64,000 nucleotides of DNA from Ectocarpus siliculosus (lineage: Eukaryota; Sar; Phaeophyceae; Ectocarpales; Ectocarpaceae), in contig FN649749.1 in NCBI GenBank assembly GCA_000310025.1, positions 1,655,763 through 1,719,762 of the forward strand. Direction: 5' to 3'. Under the pieces are notes generated by a model, which had not been told where the DNA came from, ran no database searches, and saw nothing but the letters and a program-made list of their open reading frames with translations. Positions 49,101 through 62,928 of the stretch are shown one piece after another. A program made the position numbers and the translations under genes. Each line of letters starts with the position of its first letter. Position 1 is the first letter of the stretch.

Positions 49101-52100
49101 GCCGTTCTCGTATGCAAACGCGCAAGTATCCTCACCCGAAAATGGGCGAAACGGCGAAATTTGAAGCAGTATTTTGAATGGTTGCTCTTGTCGCTGGGAA
49201 GCTTTCTGACACATCTACACCATGCGACAAGATTTGAACACCATACATGGATCTCAACGAGCACTGCAATATTGTTTCTCGAAACATCTTAATTGCCTTT
49301 TGACGGCCGTGTTGCTGCTGCTGCTGCTGCTGCTGTTGTTGTTGTTGGTGTTCATCAGTCCAGTCCTATAGCATATGCATTCACGCACCTCTGGGAAACT
49401 TGGGCATGGGAAGCTCTGAGGTCATTCTGCGCAGACTTCAGTGTTTCCACCAACGACATGGTGAGGGCCCGCCCGGCCTCCGCCTTCGCGAGCTCTGCCT
49501 CGAGACTTTCGATCTGCGTTGTTCACAAACAAAGGCCGAAAAAAGCAATGCCGGAATCACCGTGAAGAAGGACGAACATGACCGCAGCGAAATACAAGCG
49601 CCGAAAGAGGAATGGAAAGGGAAGAAATACGAAAACAACCACGTTAATTCCATCAGCAGCAACAACGTACACAGCGCAAGCAACAGAAACAACAACCAGC
49701 CTGCTCCTACTGTAGGAACCGAGGAGAACAACGAACGAAACAGCGATGACGGGGAGTTATTACAGTTCTCTACGGTTGACGTTTGGCAAGGTTAACTGCC
49801 GAACATGGAAAATCTTTCGCGACGCTCTGTTCGGCTCAACGGGTGCGTACGACTCCATGCCAACGTTAATAGCGAGACGCGTACCGTAGCACATAGAATT
49901 TACGAAAAGCTGATCGGCGGGGAAAGAGGGACTACCAGGAAGAGATAGCGACATACTCTGAATGCGATCCGTAGGTTCCTGTCGCTCTACCTGACGCCCA
50001 AGTTCCGCGACCTTCTGCCCGAGTCTGAAATTTTCCTGGGTGGTGGACTCTAGCTGAGACGCTTTCTCCAGCAAGGTTTCTTTGTCCCTCTCCTACGTCG
50101 AGGTGCGTTCGTAGAAGGGCGGTGGGTATTCGTGGATGAGACGATTGTCAGCAAGGTGCTTCTAGGCGGGTCCACAATGCGGCTACTGCCTAGACGAGAA
50201 GACACGCGAGGACGGGTTTCCTACGACGGCTCTCATCAGGCAAGTGCCGTCCTTCTTACCGAGGGGAAGATGCCCTTGATTGCTAGGCGGAAATATCGTG
50301 GGTAACTTGTGTGGCTGACGGAGTGGTGGTTATGGACGGCTGAAACGCTTTGCTGCCGGATGTCAAAAGGTTTGAGCCAGGGTCGCGCCTCGTCGGATGC
50401 GTGCAAAGACAACGGAGAACACGATGATCGTCCGAGACGTGCTAATTGATGAGAGTACCATGCAGGTTCCCTGTTTGAAGCACCCATGCAGCCACCACCC
50501 TCCGACACGCTCCCTCACTAACCAGCTCGGTGATGACGTCCTCTTTCTCCCTTATACCCGCGCGGAGGTTCTCGGCAGCAGCCTTCAGCAAGGCGACGTC
50601 CTTTACTGACGTGCCTGATCCAGAGCAAATTCATTCTGAGTTGCGTCATTTGTTTCGTATTCGTTGATATTGGTGTCTACTGTACTGTAGTACAAATTGC
50701 TGACTTCGTCTCTATGAAAGACCAGATACAACGTGAAGTGATTGTCAAACACGGGAAATATGTGTATTCGGTCATGCAAGAGGATAGTAGTGAAACCAAA
50801 CAGACGTAATGCGTCGCCAATAGTGAATCGCTCCGCCCCAGGAATGATTTTGAGGCAGGGACGACATTTTCCTGGATGTTCTCGCTATCACCGCTACGGG
50901 AAACGGTTTGGACCATGCTGGAAACGGAGAGCCCGACGACTCTGCCTGACGGTGGAATCCCCGTGCTGCTTTCGCACCTCCCGCCGACCGGGGTCCTTCC
51001 CTCTTGCTGATGCTACCTTTGCCATCGTCGTTGGAATACTGACACCCTGGGCCGTCGCGGTCACCACCATCCGCACGGTCTTGAGGCCCTGAGCAGCCGT
51101 GGAAAAATGAGGAGGGAGCGGGCCAGCCGGTTAAAAACGGTGAACGCTCTGTTGTCAAATTGGTCGCGCGCGTCATTGTGATAGGGTTGTGTTTTCACAG
51201 GGAGAAACGCCTCTACGGCAGTAGACATCGGATCTTTTTCCTGCTCTTCGAATCGTGCACAGTTCGCCTGAGGGTTGCTCGTAAGTGTCGCTCTATAGAT
51301 GAGCGTCTCCCTCCACAATGAAGCACAGAGCAACGAAAGGTCCTAACCTCGCTCAACGAGGCCAGAAAGCCACATGTTGAGAACGCCAACACGGACAGGG
51401 ATCGAATACTGCCGGGTGCGTTGGGTACACGGCTATGCTACTGTACCTATCTCCCAGAAAACATGAGCACGTAGGCACAGGCGCGTTACCGGACCGTCTG
51501 ATCGTGCGATCATGACCTATCACAACATCTTGTCATCCCCGTGTCCAGGGCAGACCGGATACGAGCCCTTGGGAAAGGTCACAAGGGTTTCGCCCTCAGC
51601 TCACCTTGCACGGGAGACCTGTCGTGACTGCGTTTCCTCCTCAGTGCATTTTGGATAGCAACCTGCCGTACAATCAACGACACAACATGCCAGCTTTAAC
51701 ATTTTGCCTCGGGAAGGCTGCGTGGGAAACCCTTGACGGCTGCCTTACGGAGGTAGGAATGTGGATCCTCCAGAGGCCAAACGTCTTTATACGAAAAGTG
51801 ACCGAATGAACAACGAAGTCCCTGCTGCAACCTTCTGAGCCAATGTTTCGATGGTGATACGAAGTGTTGCGGGGAAAACCTCTGCTCTCGGAAGTTACAT
51901 CTCAAGTGTGAGTCAATGTAGTCACGGTTGATTATGAATATATACAACCGTAGACTAGTGCAACGATTTGACCCTACAGCAGCTTGAAACATTCTCGCCC
52001 AGTGAGATTCACAGATGATCATACGCAGTGCAACCCATACGCAGTGCAACCAGCTTCCCACACGTGGAATAAAAAACTGACCAGTTCTCTACCTTTCTAT

Positions 52101-52494
52101 ACCGTCCAGCGTTCCATGAACTCTCGAGGTCTGACAGGCGGGGTTTCAGCTGGAATTGACTGCTATGAAGGTTCCGCGCAATACACAGTACATGCCTGAT
52201 TTCACCGCAATGAAAATCTGCCGACTACGACACCACTCGCGACCGTTTCATCAAACGATGGACAATGACGCGTTCACAGCTGACCAGCATCAATCAGAGA
52301 AAGGAAATTCGACGGCAGTCCATCGACATACGGGTAAACGACCTCCCGCTCACGTTGAGTTTGGCTCCCTTGATCTCCAAGGTAACACGGTCAGATGATG
52401 ATGCTGACGCTGCTGTTGCCGTTGCCGTTGCCGTTGGGGTTTCGGCTGTCACCGACGCGGAGGCAGCTCCAGTCCTATTGTCGTAACTGGACAT
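43152..52494 (-). CDS. Coiled-coil protein with C-terminal PHD finger
   Basis: Exons: 52494-52354, 51088-51017, 50600-50523, 50092-49991, 49513-49389, 48634-48556, 48163-48080, 47840-47701, 47215-47153, 46795-46706, 45719-45596, 44947-43892 and about 43361-43152. They total about 2364 nt (787 residues), with phases agreeing across five split codons. The start MSSYDNRTGAASASVTAE leads into about 340 residues of heptad-rich helix, for example ERDKETLLEKASQLES and LKTDAQARQIKRQDED. A 350-residue disordered exon follows, with a Gly run and KRKRAKRG (NLS-like). The end is a PHD finger: CPSCG, INCSGC, QYHSSC and FLCSKC (C4HC3 spacing). PHD fingers usually read histone H3 tails, so a nuclear role is inferred. 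An extra exon between the first two is possible. I know no named protein with this layout. Confidence 0.68.
49312..49347 (+). repeat. (CTG)n/(TTG)n run
   Basis: About seven CTG then four TTG units lie in an intron of the coiled-coil/PHD gene. Confidence 0.8.
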
Positions 52495-54942
52495 GTTGAA
52501 GTCCCGATCGAACAGTTGATTTTCCCTGCACGGACAAGGAGCTGTGAAGAATGGAGGAGAAGGGACCAGCGATACCGGCGAGCGATAATGAGAGATGACA
52601 TCGGTGGTTGGTACAAAAAGTCAATGGGATCTCGATACTGCTGTGGTCAACTTGAGACTTGCTGGAGTGTCGTGGCATGCCGTCACACACAACGTTTTTC
52701 TCTCTCTTTCACAGCGATATTCACAAAGTGTGGGGTTCACATTCCCTCCACCGCCTTGCTCTGAGATGTTGGACGACATTTGGATGTCCATATTGCTTGA
52801 CGAATGAATCTTTCATACCTGGTATCAAACAATGGTTGGACTCACAACGCATCAAAAATAGAGGTTGGCACACATCGAGGTTGTGGGTACCCTCACGCGG
52901 AGTGACGCCAATTGGCTTCTCGATGCAGCCGAATTGGTTGGAATATACAGTACCGTAGTTCACAAGTGTTAGAGGGAGCATCTGCGGCGGAAGATCCTGC
53001 GTGTGCGCGTAACTCGTTCGAGCGCAAAGCAGCGCATATGATGCCTTTTGGAAGTAAACGTGTTGGACAAGCTGGACCCCGTGGGTTGTAAGGATGGGTC
53101 GCATCTAACAACGCCGGCAAACATGCTGACATTGCTTTCTCATGCAGTAATGTGAGATGACCGTGCCTATTATGATGAGTTGTCCATTGATAGCCTGCTT
53201 TTCCTGTACGGGCGCGCGGCATGCCTTCTACATTGTTCGACGCAGGAGTCATTGATTGACAACTTCATTGTTGGACCATGACCACTGGTTGGGGCAAACA
53301 ATTGCAATGACGCCCAAACCTGTGTGCCGCTCACGTTAGGAAGCACCAGCGGAGCGTGCCCTCTGCTGACCAGGCAAGTTACCTCTACGACTGCTGTGGC
53401 GCCAACACAGCGGTAAACCGTGGGTGTTCCACCTTAAATGGCGGCCTGTACATGTACACCCATTTTCGCGGGATACCGCATATTTTGTGGTACGCTTCTG
53501 GCACCCGTCAAAAGAAAGCGGCTTGATTGGATTGCGGCTCACGTTGTGATGTGCTAATTCAACTCCCCTATCGGACGGGTGCATTCTACACGTAGGCGCG
53601 TTTGGCTCACACTATACTACTGTACGGTCCAGACAGTATGGCCGACATTGCAGAAAAATATGGGTAGAGCAACATGTTCACTGCTGCTATGTAGACAGTT
53701 GGGGATCGCTTTCCAGTACAGAACCACGCCAGACACGACGCGAAAGCCGCACTGGGATGGAGGTCGGGCGAGGAGGGGACCACTCGATGCCCCGAGTCGA
53801 AGGTGAGAGGTCAGTGTCAGACGATGTCGTCCTTGTTGCTTGACATTGCTGCTGCTGTAAAGTGTCGATGCTTGCAACTGGTATCGATACTGTACTACTG
53901 TACTCCTGTTTTTCGTTTGTTGCTGCTCACAGCAGTTACTGTTTGGACGACTATATGTTGATGCTATCCCCTGCAGTACATCGGTGGGTATGCACGCGGG
54001 GTCGACACGGTGAAACACTGCGATTTGAATCGTGTCCATTCATAAATGGACTCTCATTCTTATTCCTTCACATCTCGTGTGAAACCTCGTTCGCTGCTGG
54101 TTCATGGTTCCGTGGATAGTGAGAGCTAGGGAAACGATAAAGTGTCCTCGTGGCGGCTGTTGTAGATGTGGTTGGTGTTGGGCGCCAAAGAACATTCCGG
54201 CCGAAAGAGCGAAAATTGTGATATTCACTTCCACTGTGAAGTTGAAACGAAACGAACGAGCTTTCTGCTGTCTGTGCCCTACTCTGTGTGCATGTGCGTG
54301 TGTTCACGACAGGGTGTCCAAGTTTCATGCTCACCGCCGGACTGAACGGCAACGGCATCCCGAAGTCGCCAGTGGCAAGGAGGCCGCGCCCCAAAGGCCC
54401 CTGGCGGAGCGTGGCAAAGACATGTTCAATGTTCGGGCCCATGCACACCACGTCCGCCCGCTTTCACACGTTGCCCTTCCCTTGCGTGATATACCAGCGC
54501 GGCAAGAGCTCAGCAGTCAAGAATCGCGGCACCGGGTGGCTTGACGGCGCTTTGTGTCCAGACGATCAGGGCCGACTGCAGCCAGACAGGTAAGTACCAC
54601 GAGGAGATCATGTGTGGAAAAATCGGGGGGCGGGGGGAATCGGTCGTACAACGATCGAAACCAATGAAACACATTAAAAACTGGAAAGGAAAAACTGCCT
54701 CGACTAAAGTCGCCACGCTGGCGCACGCCAAGACAATTATGACACCAAATGTAACTGGTCTGATCCGAAGAAAGGCAAGTGCCAAATCTTCGCGGGGCAA
54801 ATTCTGCTTGACATGAGCATGGACGCGCTGCGGCCGCCAAATGCTCTCCCATCCCCCGAGCCCCTGCCGTAAAACTCCGCCCATTCCAAACCTCAAATCA
54901 ATCTAGGGCGCTGTAATCCACAAGACGAACATGCTGCATATA
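52495..54942. other. Intergenic region between two minus-strand genes
   Basis: It spans the 3' flank of the patatin-like gene and the 5' flank of the coiled-coil/PHD gene. Open frames are short and unsupported. I recognise no promoter element, RNA gene or named repeat here. Confidence 0.45.
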
Positions 54943-57900
54943 CTATCCCGTGATCTGAGCTGTGGGCGATCGGGGTCTCTTCGTCATGCGAGACGGTGAA
55001 ACTGACCCTTCCCTGCCGACATGTTCAAAAGTTCGCTTGCCTTCATGACGTGCGGGCGGATTTGCCGTTCCATACCCACTTAGGTTTTCCGCACCCGCGG
55101 CTTCAACACTACCCGAGGCACGGGTAGCGCCGCCTCCGCTAGCTGCTCCGGTTGTGTGAGCTTCGCTGGGAGTCACTGCGCCACCTGACGATTTTGCGGT
55201 CTCTTTGTACTCGCCCAGGCACGTAATGTCATGCGACGGGAGGTTCTTCTTGGAGCCCCCCTGCGTCAATGCAGCTTGTGGCACCAGCGGCCCTTCGGCT
55301 TTCCTCTTGCGGTCGGCTCCTCCGTCTACCAGCCCGGTGTCATGCGTGTTCGCAGCTGCGCCCTTCGTGGCCGCAGTTGCGCCCCTCGGACAGCCTCCTG
55401 CGACTGCTGATCCGTCCAACCCCACCGGCGCAGCCGTGCCTTTGTCTGCCCTTACGGCGGGACAAGCAAGCCTAGTTGCAGCCACGCTTCTGTTTGGAAG
55501 GACTATGCCATTGCCGACGGGGGCGGTACCAGTCGCCACCTCCCTGCTGCTACTGCGGCTGCCATTGCTGGGAGTGCTGTTGCCGCTGCTAGACCCGCAG
55601 GTGCCACCTTCCTGCTTCACCTCTGCTACGCCGCCCTGTACTGCCGCCCCCCCAAGCTCCCCATTTGCGCTGGTGCCGCCGCTGCTGCAGACTGCTTCAT
55701 TGCTGGCGGCAACGCAACTCTCCCTGGGGATGCCGCTACCGTCTCGGCGAGCGCGCTTGGCCGGCGGTGGCTGGGTCGCCGTAGTGGCGGCGATCCAATG
55801 AGATCGACCATGCCCTTTCAAGAGGGGCTCTCCTATTGCTGCAGCAACTTGGTCCCGAGCCGCCTGTGGGTGACGAAGTCCCGCGTAAGACCGCCAAAGA
55901 CGGGAGCGGGGGGCGTGGGGGCCATCACTTGTCGTCGTAGGCCTCGGTCGGGTGCGACGTTCTATCCATTGACACGCGGGCTCGACAGGTTTCTATGGCC
56001 GAGGGCGTGCCCTGGAGAGGCAGCCAAAAATCATCACGCCGTTTACATCTTGGTGTCTCCTGGCTGACTTAGAGAGCTTCCACATTCGACGCTAACCGAC
56101 GAAATATTCACAACTTGCCCATAGTGTAGTTTTCAATGAATGTTCTTTTTTACGAATTCCAGATCCTCAGGCTAGACAGCCTTCTTTCGGGGAATCCCCC
56201 GGAGTAGGAAGCATGTTCCCGTTGTGGCGTTGACAGGCGTATGTACACTGCGTGCCGACAAAGACGGTTTGTTCGTACTTGAGGGGCACAAAACACACTT
56301 CTAAGGACGGGCTGAAATCGACGAATTTTGGCCAGTTTCACGGGCAAGTTTGGTCAGAAACGTACCCAAAGGTATACAAAACGCACTTCGACAACTGTGA
56401 CGACCCGCACCACCTGTACGACCCGAGACGACATACATGCTAGGCAGCAAAATTTACGACATTCCTGCAATAACGAGAAATACAACTACAGACGAACACG
56501 AAGCGCGGTCGATGCTAATCGACAAAGCACACGCATACACATACACACACACCTCCATCGCATCCACGCCTCGCTCCATGGCAAACGGATGGGGCCTCGG
56601 TAGTCCAGCCAGCGGAAGAGACACGATCTCCATTCCGTCAGGGGCAGGCCGTGGATTGGACGCGGTAGGGAAACTGAACGTACAAGATATGACCGACGTT
56701 GAAATAACGGCTGCAGGTTGGACGAGTCGGAGATCCCGATAAGTCCGATAAGTGTCAAAAAGAATATGCGTGAACAAAGAGAATAGAATCCCCCCAATGA
56801 ATAATTCGATCCGCAGTAAGCAAACTGACTCAAGGTTGGACGGCTGTGTATTGATGTTGGGTGACTTCGCGCTTCTCTGTTCGCGCCCAAACCCCTTTTG
56901 CTGGATTCATGTTGCGAGCACCACGCGAAAAGGTCTCGCTCGTGCTGCTGCCGAGGTTGTATTGATCATTGATAACTCAGCCTATGACGTTGGTACGTCG
57001 TTTTCCCGGCTCTGCTACCCAACCATTTGTCTCGCCTTGGCGCTGTGTATGCGGCTTTATACAGGAGCGAAATACACAGCAGGACAACTGTGCAGACCAC
57101 GGAGCGACGCCAGAGTTTGATGGCCGGTGCCAATCCGACGTGCCATGGCTTGCTGCTCCGGGGTCTCCAGAGTGTGAGCGCTCTCACAAACTGAATATTA
57201 GTCGCTGGCAACTTTGCCTCGACCACCACCACACACGGGCGCTTGCGAACGGCACATCCCGCACACGCAGAAACAGGCTGTGCGACATTTCTGCGAACGG
57301 CACCGTCTGCTTACGTGGGGCGACCAGTCTCCTCGTCGCTCGACGAGGGAACGGAATACAACTTAGACCTCTCTATGACACACATTCCAAGGAGTTCATC
57401 CCCAAACGCTTGATCGCTGGATCGAAGACGACCCACTTCTTGGCTGAAGCAGGGCGAGAGGCTTCTGGCCGCCCAACCAAATATCAGCCCCCTTAAAACT
57501 AGGGGTCTTCCTACGTTCAAAAGAGAGTAAACCGGCGGGGTGGAGGGTGCACAGACGTTAGAAGGTACAGCCACATACCTAGAAGGCGGCACGCACACGC
57601 CCCTGCCGTTCCTGCTACCAAAGGTCACGTTCAGAATGCGGCGGCAGTCCTGTCGCTCCTCCGGCACGCACCACATGCCTGCCCGCGATCGCACCAGCAT
57701 CATCGGCAGTAAAAAGCGCGAACGGGTAACGAAATTAATAGACATTGAGATATAGAGCGCGGCACGAACAACACACAAGCTTTTCCAAGGGTGCGACACA
57801 GGAAGAAGGAAAGGGAGGGAGAGCATACGCTTGAGAACGAACGTCTAGACCAGTCGTTCCACCTGTCGAGTGTTTCTGCTCAGCCAGCTGCCCCCTAGTC

Positions 57901-60900
57901 ACAACCAACATCCCAATCACAACCATTCCTAACGACTCGAGCGTGCGAGCGGGGGTAGAGGGTGAGCGTTCGCAACTGTGAAAACCGTTCACGACGAGTT
58001 AATTGTTCTTTACGTTTTCTACTCAAACAACGTCATGTGATAATGGATATTTCGTGTGTCCACCGAGTCAACAACACGCTGTAACAGATATTCCCAACCT
58101 TTCCGCATTTTATTTCGGTGTGGACACCATAGACCACAATGGGCCTGGGGTCGGGGAGGGGCCAGGCCCACACACACGATAGCCGATTGCTCACGAAAAA
58201 CGTCGAAGAAGCAGCAACACGCGATTAAAACAAGCACGGAAACCAAAACGACAGCGAATTCGGAGGGCGTACCGGTTGTGTCCCGCACCCCACCGTCCAC
58301 CAAAACACCTCGGTCGTGCCAGACCGGGGCAAAGAGGCCCGGGAAGGTGCACGTGGCTCGGAGGGCTTGGGCAATACACCCTTCGTCCAGTGTCCTCGTC
58401 ATCAGGCGGGACACATCAAACGCCGAGACCGCCAGGGGAATCCGGCCTTGATCGAATCGACGCACGTCATCCGGGAGGGTCCCCTTCACTATGTCCTGCT
58501 TGTACGACAACGAACACCGCGCATACACATGCGTACCGTACTTCAACGGTTCAATGCGGCACGTTCGCTGATCTATGACGTGTGTGTCTCTGCTGTATTC
58601 TTACGTCAAACAGTACGCACAACATGAACATAAATTCTAAGGGACTATTCGTGAAGTACCTAGTTCTTTGTGTGCAGCTATATAACTTCTTTGACAAGCA
58701 TCGACGGCGTCCGACCAAAACGGAAGAGGTTAGCGGGAACAAAAAAAAATCAGAAACCCTCTAGACCACGGTGGCGGGGGGGGGGGGGTGACAGCGGGTC
58801 GCGAAGGAGACTGATCGGGCGTTTCCAGCCTTCGGATTCAGAGATACTTGACAAAAATGACATGTCGCCATAAAGACGTTTCCCTTATGCGGTGTCAGTT
58901 TCCGGTGGTATCGCGCACACAATTTGATTCCAACATCCGGTTGACTGCTCCTGTACTCCCGCTCCTTGCTAGCGTGGCTGTTTCTGCATACGTTAGTGTG
59001 CTGGTGTTTGGGGTACTACTCTGTTTGAGGCAGCCAAGTTAGCCCCTGGCCCGATCTGAAAACACCCAGATCGCCCGTCACAGCGTGATTCGAGTACGGG
59101 CGACGGGGAGGAGCAAGCAGGCGGGAGCACTCGGCACGAACACCACAAGCGTGAGCCGCGTGTACGCTATTCCGAGGAAAACATCGGGGCCGGAACGACA
59201 GTCACGAGCAATGCTCAAGGAGAGCGGAGATCGAACCCCTGGAGGGAAAAACCGTGGAGATCATGACAGCAGACAGCAAACCTACGACCAAAATTACCTT
59301 GACAAAAAAAAGCGGGTTGGGTTGGGTTGGTTTCACTCACTCATCGCTTCTACTCTTACCTCGAACTTCTTTCCGCGCAGGAGCCCCCCAAAACCCACGG
59401 GGTCCCAAAAGTCAGACCGCCGAAACTTCACGACGGTCTCACCCATGTCGGTGGGTGATAGTCCAGCCGCGAACAGTCCGGCCACCAGACCACCAGCGCT
59501 CGCCCCTGTGGCGAAGCTCACCTTACGTATAAACAAACAAGAGAGACGCACCAAGCGCTCGATCACCCCGCGGATCATTTTAACATTTGTTCCTGTTGCC
59601 TGTGAAGGGATACGACGGGTTTCGCGGTCGATGACCGCGATGTCGCAGCCGTTGTTCTCGGTGTTGTGTACGACAAACTGCGATCCCGGACTTCGCTGTG
59701 GCCTTCACACCGCATCACATTTCGAATATTCCGTGCTGGGTGCAACGGGACATGCAGACTCGGGCAGGGGTTCCACCAAAGCCAGAACGAGTCGAATAGG
59801 CACGGCAGGCACTGCAGCAATACGCCGTACGCATTGCAAAGCGTACATTGAGCAAATGCAGCTTTGCACCGAAATGGGTGATACATGAGCTGGGGCGCAG
59901 CTGATGATGCTACAATAGAATAGATGGACAAGTGTGGAGTACGGGCGGAACCTACGTAGCAGCGCCAGTAGCTTAAGCGACGGAGGGAACGCAAGGAGCC
60001 CGGTCAGGCCGTGTTGACTAGAACCTTCGAATGCTGTCGACATAAGTGGGAACCTGTCGGTAACTACCACAACAGGAAAATACAACTATATACAGATGTG
60101 TTTTTTTTTACAGGAATTTTCTTTGATTTCCTTGGGCTGTAAGAAGACTGTGCACTGATTGTCGTGCCAACTGTCGGGCCATTCGTAGCCTGTCGTGTCG
60201 AACAGCCCGGCAGAAGACGCCAGCTTCAACAAAATACGTACGCGGCTGCTCGGCATCAGCTGTTCTGCTGTGGAACCCAAAGTGCCAGAACATGCCAACA
60301 GCTCAGCGTTGGGGCAACAGCTGCTAGAACGGTTGGGGAGTGAGCGTATACGTGTGGGTGGCGCACAGAAGAAGCGTTTATATCCAGCGTGCATACAGCA
60401 AGGCGGCGACCGCAGCATCATTCATGATGATGGTGTGGTGTTGATGTGTCCCAAATGATAAAGTTTTGGCAATACACGAGAGAGAGAGAAGAGAGCGGTT
60501 CGAACAGTAGTAGTGTAGTAGGCTACAACTACTACTGCTGCTTGCTGTGAACAGGCAACCAAAAAGTGGTGACTGATTGGTCAATTGCCACGTAAAAACG
60601 CCAGAAAAGAGGCTGAGATCAGGTCACACACAACACGGCACGGACGATTTGTCTTCAGGACAGAACTACGGTCGGAGGAAGGCCCCTGACCGGATGCAAT
60701 TTCAAGTCATTTTTCCGGCCAGGAACCTGTCTGTCTGTGTGAAAGAGTCGCAACTTCTTTATATTTTTCTGTTTAGTTCTGTCATACGCGTAGAGACGTT
60801 GTGGACTGCTGTCTCCGGCTTGGCTGGACGCCCAAATGCCCCAGAACGACTCGAGCCACGTGTGGCGGTGTCTGCAGAGCGACTGCTGATGAATGAACTA

Positions 60901-62928
60901 CATACAGCAGCGTGCAGCCCCATGTATAGTATGTAGGTTCCAGCAGCAGTCGAGCAATGTATGTCGTGGTCGAGAGGTCGGTATGCACATACTTATCTTT
61001 GCAAAGTGGCGAAGACAACGACAACCTCGAACGGATACCCCGAGCATCTGTTTCCCCCGCACATACATCCAGGCCAGCTATCGTTATTAGCGGAAGCCGA
61101 GCCTATACGACGACCTACACCGCACGGTCGTGGGTATATAGTCATGCGCCATGTGCTCCTACATAGATAGCGGGTTGTGTTGTTGCGTGGGTCCAAGCAC
61201 ACCAACCAGCTGCTCGCTGAGAGAGATCGGCAGAGCAGAGATCATCATGCAGCTTGCTCCACACACATATACAAACGTTGCACATACATACCGTCATCAC
61301 AAATACATACATAGCCGGAAGCTGACGGTCGCATGGCTCACGCCCTTGGACAAGCAGGTCGAGAGAAACCTCTGAGGGCTTGAGGGTCTACTACTTCTGT
61401 GCGTTCTCACGGGGCGCGGTTGCCCACGATCGGCTCAGGTTTTGCTTACTGTGCGCCTCTGCTGTCGGCTTGCGTTTGTTGCGTCTTGTATGCACGCAAC
61501 TTGCGCGGTTGCAGTATCATCATGGTGAGACTGCTCTCTCCGTGTCGGGGAAGTTCGGCAGGCTTGAGATCAATGACTGTGGCGGGTTAGATGTGTGCCT
61601 GCCGCACCTATCTGTGTCGCTATATCTACGCTGTGCTGGTTGATGTTCTGTGGCGGGCGATGTGCTCGTTGGACTCTACACTGCTGTCGGTTACAGCACA
61701 TTCAACATTCGATGCCTCTTGAAGATGTGAGTGTCCGCGTCCTCAAAAATGTTTACTTCTATCTGCGCACGGTGGAAAGACTTCATAGACGTAAGGAATT
61801 CTAGCTCAGGCTGAGGGTGCACCGCAGGCCTCCATTCGGCGCCTGAGAGCGAGGCGGCGGGATTGCGCCTACTCTCAAGTCGACCACAAGTATGTAGCAG
61901 GAACTAACCTCATTGAGGAGGCCTTCATTGTCCAGGGCAATCAGAGCTCCGATGTGGGCGTAAAAGCCAAAGAATCCAGGTGACATGGACAGCACGAAGG
62001 GGCCCTGTAGGTGGAGAGCATAAACACAGCACATACACGGGTTGTGGGGATGCTGTCGGAGTAGGGTGAGGTATTGAGCTGGCAGCACGAGATCACTCAA
62101 GAGGCGCAAGTGGTAGGATTCACCCCCTCATTAAACACAACGGCAACAGTATCACCAACGATGGGAAAAACAACGACAACAGCATGACGTTTCCTATTTT
62201 CCCGCTCCACCCACCTCTTTAAGCCAAGCCGACAGAGAACGGGGCGATTCTACCACTCCAGCTCCATCTCCCGTTGCCCCCGCCCTGGAAACAACAGAAC
62301 CGGCTGGATCACTACTCGCGCCGCTGCCGCTAGGTTTCATCGTTCCAACAGCAGCAGCAGCCTTCGAATCGCCACCACACGAGGGTTGTCCGCTTCCAGC
62401 TGGGGCATTAGCCTCTGGTCCTGGCCCCGTGGTCGAGATGGCGGACATGCATTCCAGTCCGGTGGTAGTGGGGGCAGCTACGCTGCCCTCCTCTTTGGCT
62501 TGTTTTGAAGGGGGTCGCAGGTCCACGGACCTCTCCAAGGAGGTGCCCACAGCCCCCTCCGAGCAAGAAGCGGATTGCCATGCCGCCGGGGCTGTTGGGG
62601 TGTCTCGTGATGCTTTCGCTGTGGCTGTAGCAGTTGCAACGGCAGGGGCACCTGAATCTATTTCGACTTTTCCGTGCCATCCTTCATCCATTGCGATGGC
62701 GCCAGAGTTGGTCGGCGATGTTGTTGTTGCTGGCGGTCCAGGTGACGACAGGGCTGGGGGTGGGTTTGCCGGCGTCGCCATCCGTGCAACGCCGGTGAGC
62801 ACGGGCGGCGTGCCTCCTGCTGCTGCGCGTTCTCCCTTGATGTTGACCTTGGCACGTGCTGGAAGGCTTTCGTTGTCCCTGCCGGCCAGCCCCACGAAAT
62901 CACGTACAACAACAGCGAACATCGGCAT
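54943..62928 (-). CDS. Patatin-like phospholipase with long basic C-terminal tail
   Basis: Seven exons: 62928-62215, 62004-61909, 59521-59360, 58495-58273, 57678-57579, 56673-56553 and 55863-54943. They total 2337 nt, giving 778 residues plus stop, with every phase matching. Residues 1-238 are low complexity. The lipase core (about 239-472) has an oxyanion-type loop in divergent form (LSMSPGFFGFYAHIGAL), the nucleophile elbow GASAG (Ser278), IPLAVSAFD, the catalytic Asp in DGG (Asp391), and the late motif GLPRPHPFAME. Patatins hydrolyse acyl esters of membrane or storage lipids with a Ser-Asp dyad, and both residues are present. Residues 473-778 form a disordered tail rich in Ala, Gly and Thr with basic clusters PPPAKRARRDG, DRKRKAEG and RMTKRPRSP that look like nuclear signals. 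An in-frame stop lies just upstream of the chosen ATG. Family assignment is firm; location is inference. Confidence 0.86.

Noticed and set aside
55205-55801. A 198-codon plus-strand frame
   Set aside because: It is the complement of the last patatin-like exon, which is fixed by phase and by the lipase fold.
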